DNA of 64,000 nucleotides, from the IMG/VR virus record IMGVR_UViG_3300025085_002722, positions 1 to 64,000 of that record. One strand, 5' to 3'. The notes beneath the pieces were generated by a model. It was not told the origin of the DNA. It was given only the letters and a program-made list of their open reading frames with translations, and ran no database searches. This document shows, in pieces, positions 32,805 to 42,300 of this stretch (its first letter is position 1; each line of letters opens with the position of its first letter). Source of the stretch: a virus. The position numbers and the translations under genes were made by a program.

Positions 32805-34186
32805 GTGATATAAAAGAATACGGCGAAGATATACAAGAACTGTTTCTAAGATTTTTAGTTACAGATCCTGATGTATTTGTAAGGGTAAACAATATTGTTG
32901 AGCCTTATATGTTTAATAGAAAATACAGAGATGCTGTAGAGTTCTTAAAAGATCATGCTAACAAATATGCTAGTATTCCTACATTAGAGCAACTTGAAGC
33001 AGTAAATGGCTTAGATTTAAAGCCAGTTGAAGATGCACATGACAGTCACATGAGTTGGTTTATGGATGAGTTTGAAACATTCTGTAGACATAAAGCATTA
33101 GAAAAAGCAATACTAGATAGTACAGACTTATTAGAAAATAAAGACTATGGTAGTGTAGAGGCACTTATCAAAGAAGCAACTGGCGTAGGTTTAGTAAGTG
33201 ATTTTGGTTTAGATTATTATGAAAATCCTAAAGAAAGATTACAATGGATTAAAGATCAAGCAGGAGCAATAAGCACAGGCTGGAAAAACTTCGATCAAAA
33301 GTTATATGGTGGACTTAATAGGGGAGAACTTACAGTATTTGCAGGTGGTTCAGGTGCAGGTAAGAGTTTGTTTTTACAAAACTTAGGTGTAAACTGGAGT
33401 CAAGCAGGACTTAATACTGTTTATTTGAGTCTAGAGTTAAGTGAACAACTGTCAAGTATGCGTATTGATGCTATGGTTAGTGAGTATGCCACTAGAGATG
33501 TTATGAAAAACATGGATGATGTGGACTTAAAAGTGCGTATGAAAGGTAAAGGTGCAGGTAAATTCCGCATAAAACAGATGAGCAATGGTGTAAATGCCAA
33601 TGATATTAGGTCGTTTTTGAGAGAATATGAGATACAAACAGGCATCAAAGTAGACGCATTATTGGTAGATTACTTGGATTTGATGATGCCAATTAGCGGA
33701 AAAGTTAGTCCGAGTGACTTGTTTATTAAAGACAAGTATGTATCAGAAGAATTGCGTAACTTAGCAGTTGAATTAAATGTGTTATTAGTTACAGCATCGC
33801 AGTTGAACAGGGGTGCTGTGGAAGAAATAGAATTTGATCACAGTCATATTGCAGGTGGTATTAGTAAAATACAAACAGCAGATAATGTTGTGGGTATTTT
33901 TACAAGCAACGCCATGCGAGAACGTGGTAGATATCAAATACAGTTTATGAAAACACGTTCTAGTAGCGGTGTTGGTAGTAAAGTAGACCTAAAATTCAAC
34001 CCAGAAACCCTAAGAATTGAAGATTTAGAAGAAGATGAAGAGACGTATGACACTATTAATACGATAACTATGACCGAAACACTTAAAAGATCATCAGCAA
34101 TCAGAAGCGACGAAGACGCAACTGACGACAATGTCGACATAGTACAGCAAGGTTTGGAACTTAGGAATCTCCTCAAGAAGAAGTAA
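32801..34186 (+). CDS. 41: Replicative DNA helicase, T4 gp41-like
   Basis: This DnaB-family hexameric helicase unwinds the fork. Walker A GGSGAGKS is at residues 182-189, and Walker B in VDALLVDYLDLMMP. The arginine-finger region lies in MKTRSSSGVGSKVDLKF near the C-terminus. Residues 1-150 form the N-terminal helical domain. Its 461 residues match T4 gp41 (475). It is coupled to the primase gene upstream and followed by a late promoter for the internal head protein region. Confidence 0.93.
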   Translation: MSDIKEYGEDIQELFLRFLVTDPDVFVRVNNIVEPYMFNRKYRDAVEFLKDHANKYASIPTLEQLEAVNGLDLKPVEDAHDSHMSWFMDEFETFCRHKALEKAILDSTDLLENKDYGSVEALIKEATGVGLVSDFGLDYYENPKERLQWIKDQAGAISTGWKNFDQKLYGGLNRGELTVFAGGSGAGKSLFLQNLGVNWSQAGLNTVYLSLELSEQLSSMRIDAMVSEYATRDVMKNMDDVDLKVRMKGKGAGKFRIKQMSNGVNANDIRSFLREYEIQTGIKVDALLVDYLDLMMPISGKVSPSDLFIKDKYVSEELRNLAVELNVLLVTASQLNRGAVEEIEFDHSHIAGGISKIQTADNVVGIFTSNAMRERGRYQIQFMKTRSSSGVGSKVDLKFNPETLRIEDLEEDEETYDTINTITMTETLKRSSAIRSDEDATDDNVDIVQQGLELRNLLKKK

Positions 34187-34191
34187 TTTAG

Positions 34192-34199
34192 ATAAATAT
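34192..34199 (+). promoter_or_regulatory. T4-type late promoter of the internal-protein region
   Basis: GATAAATA with a leader of about 12 bases containing CGGAG before the ATG at 34217. It heads the long late operon of predicted internal head proteins. Confidence 0.75.
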
Positions 34200-34216
34200 G
34201 CTTAAACGGAGATAAA

Positions 34217-34483
34217 ATGTCCTTAAATCACAGATCAATTCTACAAGAACTTAACTCAATAGTTTCAGAAAGAGACAAATTAAATGTAATTGAGTCTAGA
34301 GGCAATCATATTATTAAAAGTGCCTTAAATCTTATTGAATTAATACAAGAAAACTTTGACGAAGCAGAGGCGTTAGATCTTCAACGACGTCTGATAAATT
34401 CTATTAAAGGTAATAGACCTGAAAGATTTGTTAAGGGCGTACAGATTATTAAAGAATCAAGGTCCAAAACAAATGAAGATTAA
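34217..34483 (+). CDS. Small helical protein, 88 aa
   Basis: This 88-residue protein is predicted all-helical and amphipathic (ILQELNSIVSERDKLNVIES, then SALNLIELIQENFDEAEALD). I do not recognise it. It is the first gene after a late promoter with a good CGGAG ribosome-binding site, and its last codons overlap the start of the next gene by 11 bases. Late timing suggests a virion or assembly role. Confidence 0.7.
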   Translation: MSLNHRSILQELNSIVSERDKLNVIESRGNHIIKSALNLIELIQENFDEAEALDLQRRLINSIKGNRPERFVKGVQIIKESRSKTNED

Positions 34484-35267
34484 CGAAGTCATATTACGCG
34501 AAGAGGATAGTTTAGCAGACTATCAAAAAAAAGCACCTGCTAAAAAATGGAAAAACATTGTTAGTGATCCAGCATACTCTCATGTAGAATTTGAAGTTGA
34601 CGGCTATCCGTACAAAGGATATATAGACAATAAAGCCAATATATTTTATGTATATGACGAAAGGCAACAAGATTTTATTCCTGCAGATCCTTCTTTTACT
34701 AGAAGAGCATTTCAAAGAAACACATCAGCAAGAATTAAAAACCTATTAAACTTTAAAAGATGGGACGATGTTAAAGCATGGTGGGATGCCACTAATCAAG
34801 ATAAGCCAGGCGCAGGTGTTGCCGCTAGGTATCAAGATGACAACTGGTTTGTAAAAGGCATGGCAACAGTTGGAGCCAGAGCAGGTGGTAAATTAGATAA
34901 CTATATTAAAAATCGTAGAACTAATAAACAACAGGGCACTACATGGGAACAAGTGTATGGTGTCCAACCTCCAAAACCTGGTGATAAAATACAATGGAAA
35001 ACTAGCGATAATGTTTTAAAAACTGGTGAGTTTATACAATTTACAGCAGATTCAGACGGCGACGGAGTACCAGATGTACAAATAAAAGGATTCTTTAACC
35101 CAGATAACCCAAAACAATCAACTACAACAGGTATCCCTAGTAAAAAAATTATCAGTATTAACGGTGTTAAACTTGTAACACAAAAATTATCAGGTAAGCA
35201 AAAGAAAAAATTAACTACACTAGATCCTGCAGATTCAGGAATAGAAAAAATAGACACGAGTTATTAA
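34473..35267 (+). CDS. Predicted internal head protein with capsid-targeting-like N-terminus, 264 aa
   Basis: The start MKINEVILREEDS fits a motif shared by several genes here and resembles T4 capsid-targeting peptides, with a possible prohead protease site after LRE. I use the ATG at 34473; upstream in-frame codons lie inside the previous gene. The protein contains a Trp/Lys-rich central region and a C-terminal beta domain with the acidic loop TADSDGDGVPDVQIKG, which resembles a calcium-binding DxDxDG loop. The function is unknown. Overlap with flanking genes indicates one operon. Confidence 0.68.
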   Translation: MKINEVILREEDSLADYQKKAPAKKWKNIVSDPAYSHVEFEVDGYPYKGYIDNKANIFYVYDERQQDFIPADPSFTRRAFQRNTSARIKNLLNFKRWDDVKAWWDATNQDKPGAGVAARYQDDNWFVKGMATVGARAGGKLDNYIKNRRTNKQQGTTWEQVYGVQPPKPGDKIQWKTSDNVLKTGEFIQFTADSDGDGVPDVQIKGFFNPDNPKQSTTTGIPSKKIISINGVKLVTQKLSGKQKKKLTTLDPADSGIEKIDTSY

Positions 35268-36535
35268 TGAGAGCAGTCGATCTTACTAAAGGATACTTAA
35301 CTGAATGTGTGATTCATCACAGACTAGATGAAAGCAAAAACACTCACCTTGAACATTTAGAAGATTTAATTTTTAATGACGGATTACCTGGAGGTAAACA
35401 AGCAATACAATACCTTCACAGTTTTCATGAGATGCTGAAAGGTAGTGCTAAAACAAAATTCAACTTAACAACAAAATGGGACGGTGCTCCAGCAGTATTT
35501 GTAGGTACAGACCCAGCAGACGGTAAGTTTTTTGTAGGTACTAAAAGTGTATTCAACAAAAGAAATCCATTAGTAAACAAAAGCATCGAAGACATCAAAG
35601 CAAATCACGAAGCAGAAGGCTTACAAGAAAAATTAATTAGTGCATTTATGCATTTACAAAAATTAAATTTTAAAGGAAAAGTTGTACAAGGAGATTTACT
35701 GTACACAGACGACAGCATATCAGAAGCAAATATCAAAGGCGAAGAATTTATAGTGTTTAAACCAAACACAATTATATATGCCATTCCTAAAAACAGTAAT
35801 CTTGCAAATGATATTCTACGTTCAAAAATAGGCATAGTGTTTCACACAGAATATGTTGGCGGTGGCGGATTAGCAGACTTGTCAGCAAAGTTTGGGTTCG
35901 ACGCAAGTAGTTTAGGCAGTCACCCTGATGTCTGGCACAGAGATGCAATCATAAGAGACTACTCAGGGCAAGTTACTTTTACACAAGAAGAGTCACAAGA
36001 AATGGCTGAACTAATTAACAATGCAGATCAAAACTTGAAAGCAGTTACAGATTTAGACTTTCTTAAAAATAACGAATTTGGTGATGATTTAAGAACAAGA
36101 ATCAAAGCAAGTGTAAATAAAATTATCAGAGAATTAGTAGGTTTCGAACAAGATCCAAAAGTATTTGCTCAAAGATTTATTGCAGAGTATAAAGGCACAC
36201 TCAAATCAGCAGTTGAAAAACTAAAAAGTGATGACGGTAAAGTAAGAAAAACAAAATTAATGATAGACGGTATTAAATTTTTAGAAAGCAACCAAGAAGA
36301 GATAGAAAAAGCATACGTTGTGTATTTAGATTTGATCAAAGCAAAAGAAATGATAATTAAAAAATTAGCAAACATAAGACAAATAGACACGTTTGTACAA
36401 AACCAAGAAGGCGACTATGATGTTACAGGTGAAGAAGGCTTTGTTGCTGTTGATCATATTGGAAACGCAATTAAATTAGTTGACAGATTAGACTTTAGTG
36501 TTAAGAATTTTGGTACAGGGAGACCAGGAGCATAA
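35267..36535 (+). CDS. Ligase-like nucleotidyltransferase, possible internal head protein
   Basis: This 422-residue protein has the KxDG active-site motif of DNA/RNA ligases and capping enzymes at residues 70-73 (TTKWDGAPAVFVG), and late EGFVAVDHIGNAIKLV (about 390-405), which resembles the EGxV and KL motifs IV and V. Between them is GDLLYTDD and a helical insertion near 270-380. Similar ligase-like proteins occur in marine T4-like phages. The N-terminus MRAVDLTKGYLTE fits the capsid-targeting-like motif with an LTE site. Whether it seals nucleic acid is untested. It begins on the stop codon of the preceding gene. Confidence 0.7.
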   Translation: MRAVDLTKGYLTECVIHHRLDESKNTHLEHLEDLIFNDGLPGGKQAIQYLHSFHEMLKGSAKTKFNLTTKWDGAPAVFVGTDPADGKFFVGTKSVFNKRNPLVNKSIEDIKANHEAEGLQEKLISAFMHLQKLNFKGKVVQGDLLYTDDSISEANIKGEEFIVFKPNTIIYAIPKNSNLANDILRSKIGIVFHTEYVGGGGLADLSAKFGFDASSLGSHPDVWHRDAIIRDYSGQVTFTQEESQEMAELINNADQNLKAVTDLDFLKNNEFGDDLRTRIKASVNKIIRELVGFEQDPKVFAQRFIAEYKGTLKSAVEKLKSDDGKVRKTKLMIDGIKFLESNQEEIEKAYVVYLDLIKAKEMIIKKLANIRQIDTFVQNQEGDYDVTGEEGFVAVDHIGNAIKLVDRLDFSVKNFGTGRPGA

Positions 36536-37302
36536 TGGAAACACCCAAAGAGCAAAAACAAGCACAATATCAATTCATAGGCGATCTACAAGAAAGTAGA
36601 TTATATAGAACCACTGAAGGATTTAAGCCATATAATAAAGTTGATCTAGCAGAATTACTAATGGTAACAACTATGCTGGTGTATGTGTTTGCACAAGATA
36701 AGAAATATAGGCCATTTGCAATACAATATGCAAATGCAAATGTAAGACACGGAAAATATCGTGCAAGTAGATTAGGTGCTAATGATCATTACATGATTGC
36801 TTACACAATAAATTCTAAGTATAAAAAAGATTATAAATTTAACGAACAACTTATGCATCAGTTTATGACAGACATAGCAAAAGGTAAAATTCCAAATTCA
36901 CTTTACTTTTTAAGATTACAAAGACAACTTAAAATTAAAGATATGGTAATACAAAATGTTAGAAGATTAATATCAGACTGGAGCAGATTGAAATATAGGC
37001 AAAAGCAATTAGCAGTTACAAAAATGTTACACATAATGCGAGCCAAAGCAGTAAGAAGTGATTTATACAAAACATTAAATAAGTTTGCAAAAGAAAGAAA
37101 CTATAAATTAGTTAATGCAACTAACACAGAATTAGACAAAGCAACTGATCAAACAACACTTAAACGTTTAGCAGTAGCAGGTGCATCGGCATACGTTGGT
37201 GCAGAATTTGGCCCAAGAATAACAGGCGGAAGGTTAGGACCTAAATCCGCGGCTGGGTTGGCAGGTATTGCCGCATACTGGCAAAGTAGAAAAAGGTCAT
37301 AA
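36535..37302 (+). CDS. Unknown protein, 255 aa, with Gly/Ala-rich C-terminus
   Basis: Residues 1-190 are helical and rich in Lys, Arg, Tyr and Gln. The segment from about 214 to 245 (LAVAGASAYVGAEFGPRITG, then a Gly/Ala-rich stretch) could be a membrane-interacting or Gly-zipper region. It lacks the capsid-targeting-like start of its neighbours. I do not recognise the family. It overlaps the preceding gene by one base. Confidence 0.68.
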   Translation: METPKEQKQAQYQFIGDLQESRLYRTTEGFKPYNKVDLAELLMVTTMLVYVFAQDKKYRPFAIQYANANVRHGKYRASRLGANDHYMIAYTINSKYKKDYKFNEQLMHQFMTDIAKGKIPNSLYFLRLQRQLKIKDMVIQNVRRLISDWSRLKYRQKQLAVTKMLHIMRAKAVRSDLYKTLNKFAKERNYKLVNATNTELDKATDQTTLKRLAVAGASAYVGAEFGPRITGGRLGPKSAAGLAGIAAYWQSRKRS

Positions 37303-37305
37303 ATA
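37298..37305 (+). promoter_or_regulatory. T4-type late promoter of the 193-aa gene
   Basis: CATAAATA, then GTATT, then the ATG at 37311, giving a predicted leaderless transcript. Confidence 0.75.
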
Positions 37306-37310
37306 GTATT

Positions 37311-37892
37311 ATGAGAATCGACGAAGTAATAATCCAAGAAATCAGTCAGGCACAAAAAGATGCAATGAAACAGATGCGAGATATCCATATTCAGCGAAGA
37401 ATACAGGGTGTTGGTACTGATACATCTACATATGGTCGCGATATGGGGCAGGCAGTTGGAACAGATGTAGAGGTGGGAGATTTAAAAAATGTACCTGATA
37501 AAGGCACTACTGATGCCGATGTAAGAGGCACGTCACAAAAAGATAAAATAAGCAAAAGGACAGAGCCTCGTAAAAAAGACGGTCCTAGTGATGCTGAGTT
37601 AAGAGCCAAAGCAAGAACAGCCGCACTAAAAGGTACATCACGTAGAGGATTAAACACCAAAGACGGTGATGATGTTAGAACTGGTAGCGATGGCAGAAAA
37701 TTAAGACATCAAAAATACTACGGTAATCCTGCATTTGATCCTGATGCAGAATACGATTCAGTACTACCAAGTTTTGGCATTAAAAAAGGTCTTTCAAAAG
37801 CAAGAAATACAGTAGCATCTTATATCCGAAATCCAAGCGATACAATGGCTAATTTACGATATAAATTTAAAGATTTACTGTCTGGAAAGTAA
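37311..37892 (+). CDS. Basic predicted internal head protein, 193 aa
   Basis: The N-terminus MRIDEVIIQEISQ fits the shared capsid-targeting-like motif, with a possible cleavage after IQE. The remainder is hydrophilic, rich in Arg, Lys, Asp and Gly, and looks largely disordered, with a more ordered C-terminal 50 residues (FGIKKGLSKARNTVASYI). This fits a DNA-associated internal protein. The ATG follows a late promoter by exactly five bases. No family is recognised. Confidence 0.7.
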   Translation: MRIDEVIIQEISQAQKDAMKQMRDIHIQRRIQGVGTDTSTYGRDMGQAVGTDVEVGDLKNVPDKGTTDADVRGTSQKDKISKRTEPRKKDGPSDAELRAKARTAALKGTSRRGLNTKDGDDVRTGSDGRKLRHQKYYGNPAFDPDAEYDSVLPSFGIKKGLSKARNTVASYIRNPSDTMANLRYKFKDLLSGK

Positions 37893-37941
37893 AAAATCCA
37901 ATAATTTTCAATTTCAAAACTCCAAAAAATCAATAGTCTTT

Positions 37942-37949
37942 GATAAATA
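37942..37949 (+). promoter_or_regulatory. T4-type late promoter of the 80-aa gene
   Basis: GATAAATA with a predicted leader of about 60 bases ending in TAGGAG before the ATG at 38016. Confidence 0.75.
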
Positions 37950-38015
37950 AAAGTAACCAAGTTACAAAGATATGTTAAACAAAACACTTTGTAACACAGA
38001 ATTAGGAGACCAATA

Positions 38016-38258
38016 ATGGCATTAGTAAGATTAGAGGCAAACCCAGCATCAGCAGGTGAAGGTAACGGATTAGGTTCACAAACACATATCGTAACATATG
38101 ACGATTTAGATTTAGCAATCGCTCAGTGTTCAGCAGGTGGATCTATTGCAGGTGTTGACGTTTCAACAACAAATTTAGCAGTTCAAACAACTCAATCTGC
38201 TTCAGACGTTTTAGCATTCGCTAACGTAACAGCAGTAGTGGCAAGTTTTTCAGGCTAA
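38016..38258 (+). CDS. Small, probably abundant virion protein, 80 aa
   Basis: This 80-residue protein is rich in Ala, Ser, Thr and Val, with predicted strands (THIVTYDDLDLAIAQ, then AFANVTAVVASF). It forms its own transcription unit: late promoter, about 60-base leader, strong TAGGAG site and a perfect terminator 26 bases after the stop. That setting fits an abundant structural protein such as a decoration protein, but there is no motif to confirm it. Confidence 0.75.
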   Translation: MALVRLEANPASAGEGNGLGSQTHIVTYDDLDLAIAQCSAGGSIAGVDVSTTNLAVQTTQSASDVLAFANVTAVVASFSG

Positions 38259-38284
38259 TAACTAACTTAAAATTTAGAAATTTT

Positions 38285-38311
38285 AACCCCCTTTTTAAGG
38301 GGGTTTTTTTT
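38285..38311 (+). terminator. Rho-independent terminator
   Basis: AACCCCC pairs with GGGGGTT around a 7-base loop, followed by eight T. It ends the transcript of the 80-aa gene. Confidence 0.93.
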
Positions 38312-38348
38312 GGCTATTAAAATAGTGCCTGAATATACTGAGAAAATG

Positions 38349-38356
38349 ATAAATAT
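38349..38356 (+). promoter_or_regulatory. T4-type late promoter of the 134-aa gene
   Basis: GATAAATA with a leader containing CAGGAG before the ATG at 38383. Confidence 0.72.
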
Positions 38357-38382
38357 GCTTATAACAGTGACAGGAGACACAT

Positions 38383-38787
38383 ATGGCACAAACAAGATCA
38401 GGTGGACTTCTAACATCAAGTGAGGTACTCACAGGAGATGTAGAATTTTTTACGTTGTTCACCACAATAGACATAACTGCCACAGACGATTTTACAGACG
38501 ATACACAAAAAGATTTTGAAAGTTTAGTACAGGTAATTAGTTTGAGAGCACAACCTATGCTGATGAATACACCAATTGCAGTCGACGGAGTTTCGGCAGG
38601 ACTAGATGATTACGGTGCACCAACATTGACAGGTGCAGGTTGGGTATTTAAGTTTGCATTTGAGAGACTAGGTGCTCACACATTAGACACACTGAAAGAA
38701 GAATTAAACGGTATTGTTCTAAACGGCGGTACAGTTGATACAAAAAGTTCAGTAAATACTGAATTTTCTAAACAGGATGTATTATAA
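38383..38787 (+). CDS. Unknown, probably structural protein, 134 aa
   Basis: The sequence looks beta-rich at the N-terminus (LLTSSEVLTGDVEFFTLFTT) and contains the acidic stretch DITATDDFTDDTQKDFESL, then a Gly-rich hairpin region GAPTLTGAGWVFKFAFERLG. I do not recognise it. It has its own late promoter and a CAGGAG ribosome-binding site, and its stop overlaps the start of the next gene by one base. Confidence 0.7.
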   Translation: MAQTRSGGLLTSSEVLTGDVEFFTLFTTIDITATDDFTDDTQKDFESLVQVISLRAQPMLMNTPIAVDGVSAGLDDYGAPTLTGAGWVFKFAFERLGAHTLDTLKEELNGIVLNGGTVDTKSSVNTEFSKQDVL

Positions 38788-39029
38788 TGGCAGACAAAAA
38801 ATTAGATAGCAAACCAGCAGAACAGTTGTATGCTAATGAACCAGATTTAAAATCACAAGTTATTGCTGACATGCTGAGAATAGAGCAAGTCACAACAGAA
38901 ATAAAAGAATTCAAAGTCGAAGTAAAAGATCATTTTGCTAAAATAGAGAATTGGCTTGTAGGTATTATGGCAGGTGTATTTGCAACAATGTCGAGTTTGA
39001 TAATCGCATTAATATTTAAGTTATTTTAA
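38787..39029 (+). CDS. XhlA-like membrane protein, possible holin-associated
   Basis: This 80-residue protein has a coiled-coil-like helix (about 25-52, ADMLRIEQVTTEIKEFKVEV) and then one C-terminal transmembrane helix (about 56-80, LVGIMAGVFATMSSLIIALI) ending in Lys-Leu-Phe. This layout matches XhlA-type phage membrane proteins that assist lysis. No endolysin is visible nearby, so a holin role is uncertain. It sits in the late operon just before the predicted internal proteins. Confidence 0.65.
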   Translation: MADKKLDSKPAEQLYANEPDLKSQVIADMLRIEQVTTEIKEFKVEVKDHFAKIENWLVGIMAGVFATMSSLIIALIFKLF

Positions 39030-39030
39030 A

Positions 39031-39309
39031 ATGAGAATAGTTGAAGTAGAAGGAGTAATGGAGGCCAAAATGGTCTGGGCCAAGCGAGGCAGTAAAATTG
39101 TTCGTAAGGTCAGATGTACTAGTGGCCCACGCAAAGGCAGAATGGTGTCTAATGCAGGTCAATGCTCAAAACCTATCAACTTAAAAAAACGCATGACGCT
39201 CAAAAAGACCAGAGCAAAAATGGGTAGAAGAATGGCAAGGAGAGCCGCAAGAACAAAAAGGCGTAATCCAGTTAGCAAAAGAGTTGCAAGGCTTAATAGA
39301 AGAAGATGA
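39031..39309 (+). CDS. Highly basic predicted internal head protein, 92 aa
   Basis: The first residues MRIVEVEGVMEAK fit the shared capsid-targeting-like motif with a possible site after VME. From residue 14 the protein is dominated by Arg and Lys, with the block VRCTSGPRKGRMVSNAGQC and a C-terminal Arg-rich tail. It would bind DNA strongly. Similar basic proteins occur in other marine T4-like phages. A role in condensing packaged DNA is likely but inferred. Its stop overlaps the start of the giant gene by four bases. Confidence 0.72.
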   Translation: MRIVEVEGVMEAKMVWAKRGSKIVRKVRCTSGPRKGRMVSNAGQCSKPINLKKRMTLKKTRAKMGRRMARRAARTKRRNPVSKRVARLNRRR

Positions 39310-42300
39310 AACTAGCAGACTTATACGAATATAACAAAGGAATACAAGACCCAAATTCCAACGCAAAACAGTCAAATAAAAATGACGACGAAATGGAATT
39401 GGAGCCATTCACACCTGACCAAGAAAAGGAAGTAGCAAAAGGTTTTAAGGCACTAGGAGCCAAGTTAGGTCAGCCTATACAAAATCCTAAAATGGCCGCC
39501 AAAGGCATAAACAAGGCCATACAAGGCGACAAGCCAACACCACAGCAATTACAATCAAAATTACCAATTGATGTACAATTAACAAAAGCAATGCAGACTC
39601 CTGCATTGAGAAATCAATTAGCAAACATACTTAAAAAAGCAAACCAAATAGACATCGACGAAAACACCCTTGCTAAAAAAATATTAAAAAAATTAACAGG
39701 TAAAAAAGCACTAACAAAATTCAAAAGAAGATCTAAACTACTCAAAGAAGCAGATCCTACATTATGCGAAATAAATTTTAATAAAAAAGAAATAGTAAAA
39801 GGTTCGTTGGAACTGCCTATAAAATGTGGATTTGAAGCAGAAACATTTTTCTATTCAGTAGAAAGCAGTGGCGCCAGTGACGATGTAGACAACATGAGTA
39901 TCAGTGATATCGAATACGAATACGGTGATATGCCAGATAGTGCATATGAAGATTATCAGTCCTGGTTGTACACTAAAGGGCAAGATGAATACTTAGATGA
40001 CTTAATTACAGACAAAGTAAACGAAGTCAAAGAAGATGAAGACTGGTTAAACGAGTTTATTGACAGTAGCGATGGCCCAAGTTCAGAAGCAATAGAACAA
40101 TACAAAAAAGATTTTGAAGACGCCGATCCCAAAGAATATGAAAACCGTGAAGAAGATGGTTGGGAGTATATGAATTGGGTCAGAGAATATGTTGAAGAAG
40201 AATATGAAAACGAATATTTGATATGGTTAGAGGATGCTGTCAGAGAAGACAGCGACCTAGATCAAGAAGCCAAAGAACTTGCTGAAGGTGATTACAGCAT
40301 GGATGATTGGGTAAACGATACCTATGATTACATGAGTAGTTTCCTCGATGATTATGGTTTTGATTACAGTAGGTCAGGCGGTGATGTTGAAGGTGTAGCA
40401 GATGAATTAAATAACTGGATTAAAGATAATAGTAAATTTACAGACTATCCAGATTCAGGGGAATACGGCGAAACAAATACTACAACTGCTTGGTCAGTTG
40501 AGACTGACAGCAGTATAGATCCGGACGAAGGTGCCGGCGCAGAACTTATTTCTCCTGTATTTGATAGTCCAAGAGATATGCTTGAAGAAATGAAAAGTTT
40601 ATTTGACTGGAGCGAAACAAACTTTGGCACAAACAATTCCACAGGACTACATGTAACAATGAGTTGGCATGGTAAAAATCCTGATACAGTACAAGATGAA
40701 GACGGCGAATTTTGGGGAGATGAACCATCAGGACCAAACAAATTAAAAATGGCATTACTGTTAGGTGATGAATATTTACTTGCAGAATTTGGCAGGTTAA
40801 AAAACAGTTACACAAAAAGTCAATACAATAATGTATTAAAACATGCAGAAGGCATGAAACGTGGTGAGGCAAAAAGTTTTAAAGAATTTGAAAAGATACT
40901 CACAAAAGGCATAGACACTGGCAAGTTTAACAGTATACATTTTAAAAACGAAAAAGACAGAATAGCAGGAACCAATCTTGTAGAGTTTAGAATTGCCGGC
41001 GGTGCAAATTACAATGAAATGTATGAAAAAGTTGTTAAAGCAGTTATTAGATACGCAACTATCATGCAAGCCGGATATGAAAAAGACGCATATAAAAGAG
41101 ATTATGTTAATGCTGTGTTCAGGCTTTTGCGTAAATCACAAGAAATAGACCCTAAAAGATTAAAAGCATTATCAGTTGTTAATCACGAAGTTATAGACTC
41201 TGCTAAAAATATAGTAGGTAAAAAAGACTACTTTGATGTTATTAATTTTTTAAGCAATAGTGTTGAAAGTTTGAGATATTATGAAGAATTAAGCAAACCA
41301 GGTGCTGACAAAGAATGGTTAAAAAGTGTTAAAGAATATGAAAAAAATACTGGTACAAAATTAGATATAAAAGAAGTAGAAGAACGCGAACCAATAGAAG
41401 GTTATTTACAGCCAGACAGAATCAGACCAAGCAAAGGTGCGGCAAGCGAATTAAAAAAAGCACAAGAAAAATTTGCATCGGCTGTTACTATAATAGCAAG
41501 AGATATAGCAGACGGTAATAACAGAAGTACTGTTTCAGCAAAAGATATAGGCGCATTTAGAAAATATGCAAATTTAGTTAAGTTAGATGATAAAGAATTA
41601 GAAAAAATTGTCATGACAAAAATGGATGATTTTAACTGGGGTGATCCTGATAAAAGCAATATTAACAGATTGAAAAAAGGTATAGATACTTTATTCAAAA
41701 GAAATATAATTTCAGAACCAGAATATCTTACACCGCAAGATGCTGACAGGATTGCTACAGGTATGTGGCAATTTTATCAAACAGACGATGTAAAAGACAA
41801 TGCTAAAACTGACAAACTTGCAGAATTATTCATGCAATTAAATCCAAAAAATGATAAACCTAATGTTGTAGATATATTAAAAGATTTAATGCATGAAAGA
41901 CAACAAAATGGATTTAGTGCTAAACTAAAAGGCTCAGGTTGGAATACCGGTATTACTTTGATAGGCACAGGAAAAATTACCACACCAGGAGCATCTGCAG
42001 AATTATTAAAATTCTTAGAACCATATAGTGGTTACAAACACCCAACCGGCAAACAGCATCATATTAATATCAAAAGCGATGACCCTTATGCATCTGTGTT
42101 TGACATGAGACTTCGACAACGTTTAAGAGAAAGATTAGTACATATAAGAGAGTTAGAAACAGACGATCCAGAAAAAGCAACTAAACTACAGCAACAATTA
42201 GTCAAAATTGGACTTGAATTATTAGAAGGCCTAAAGCCTAGACCAGATCTTTGGGATGAAGATGATGACGGATTCGCCCAAATTAGACGGGGTAATGATG

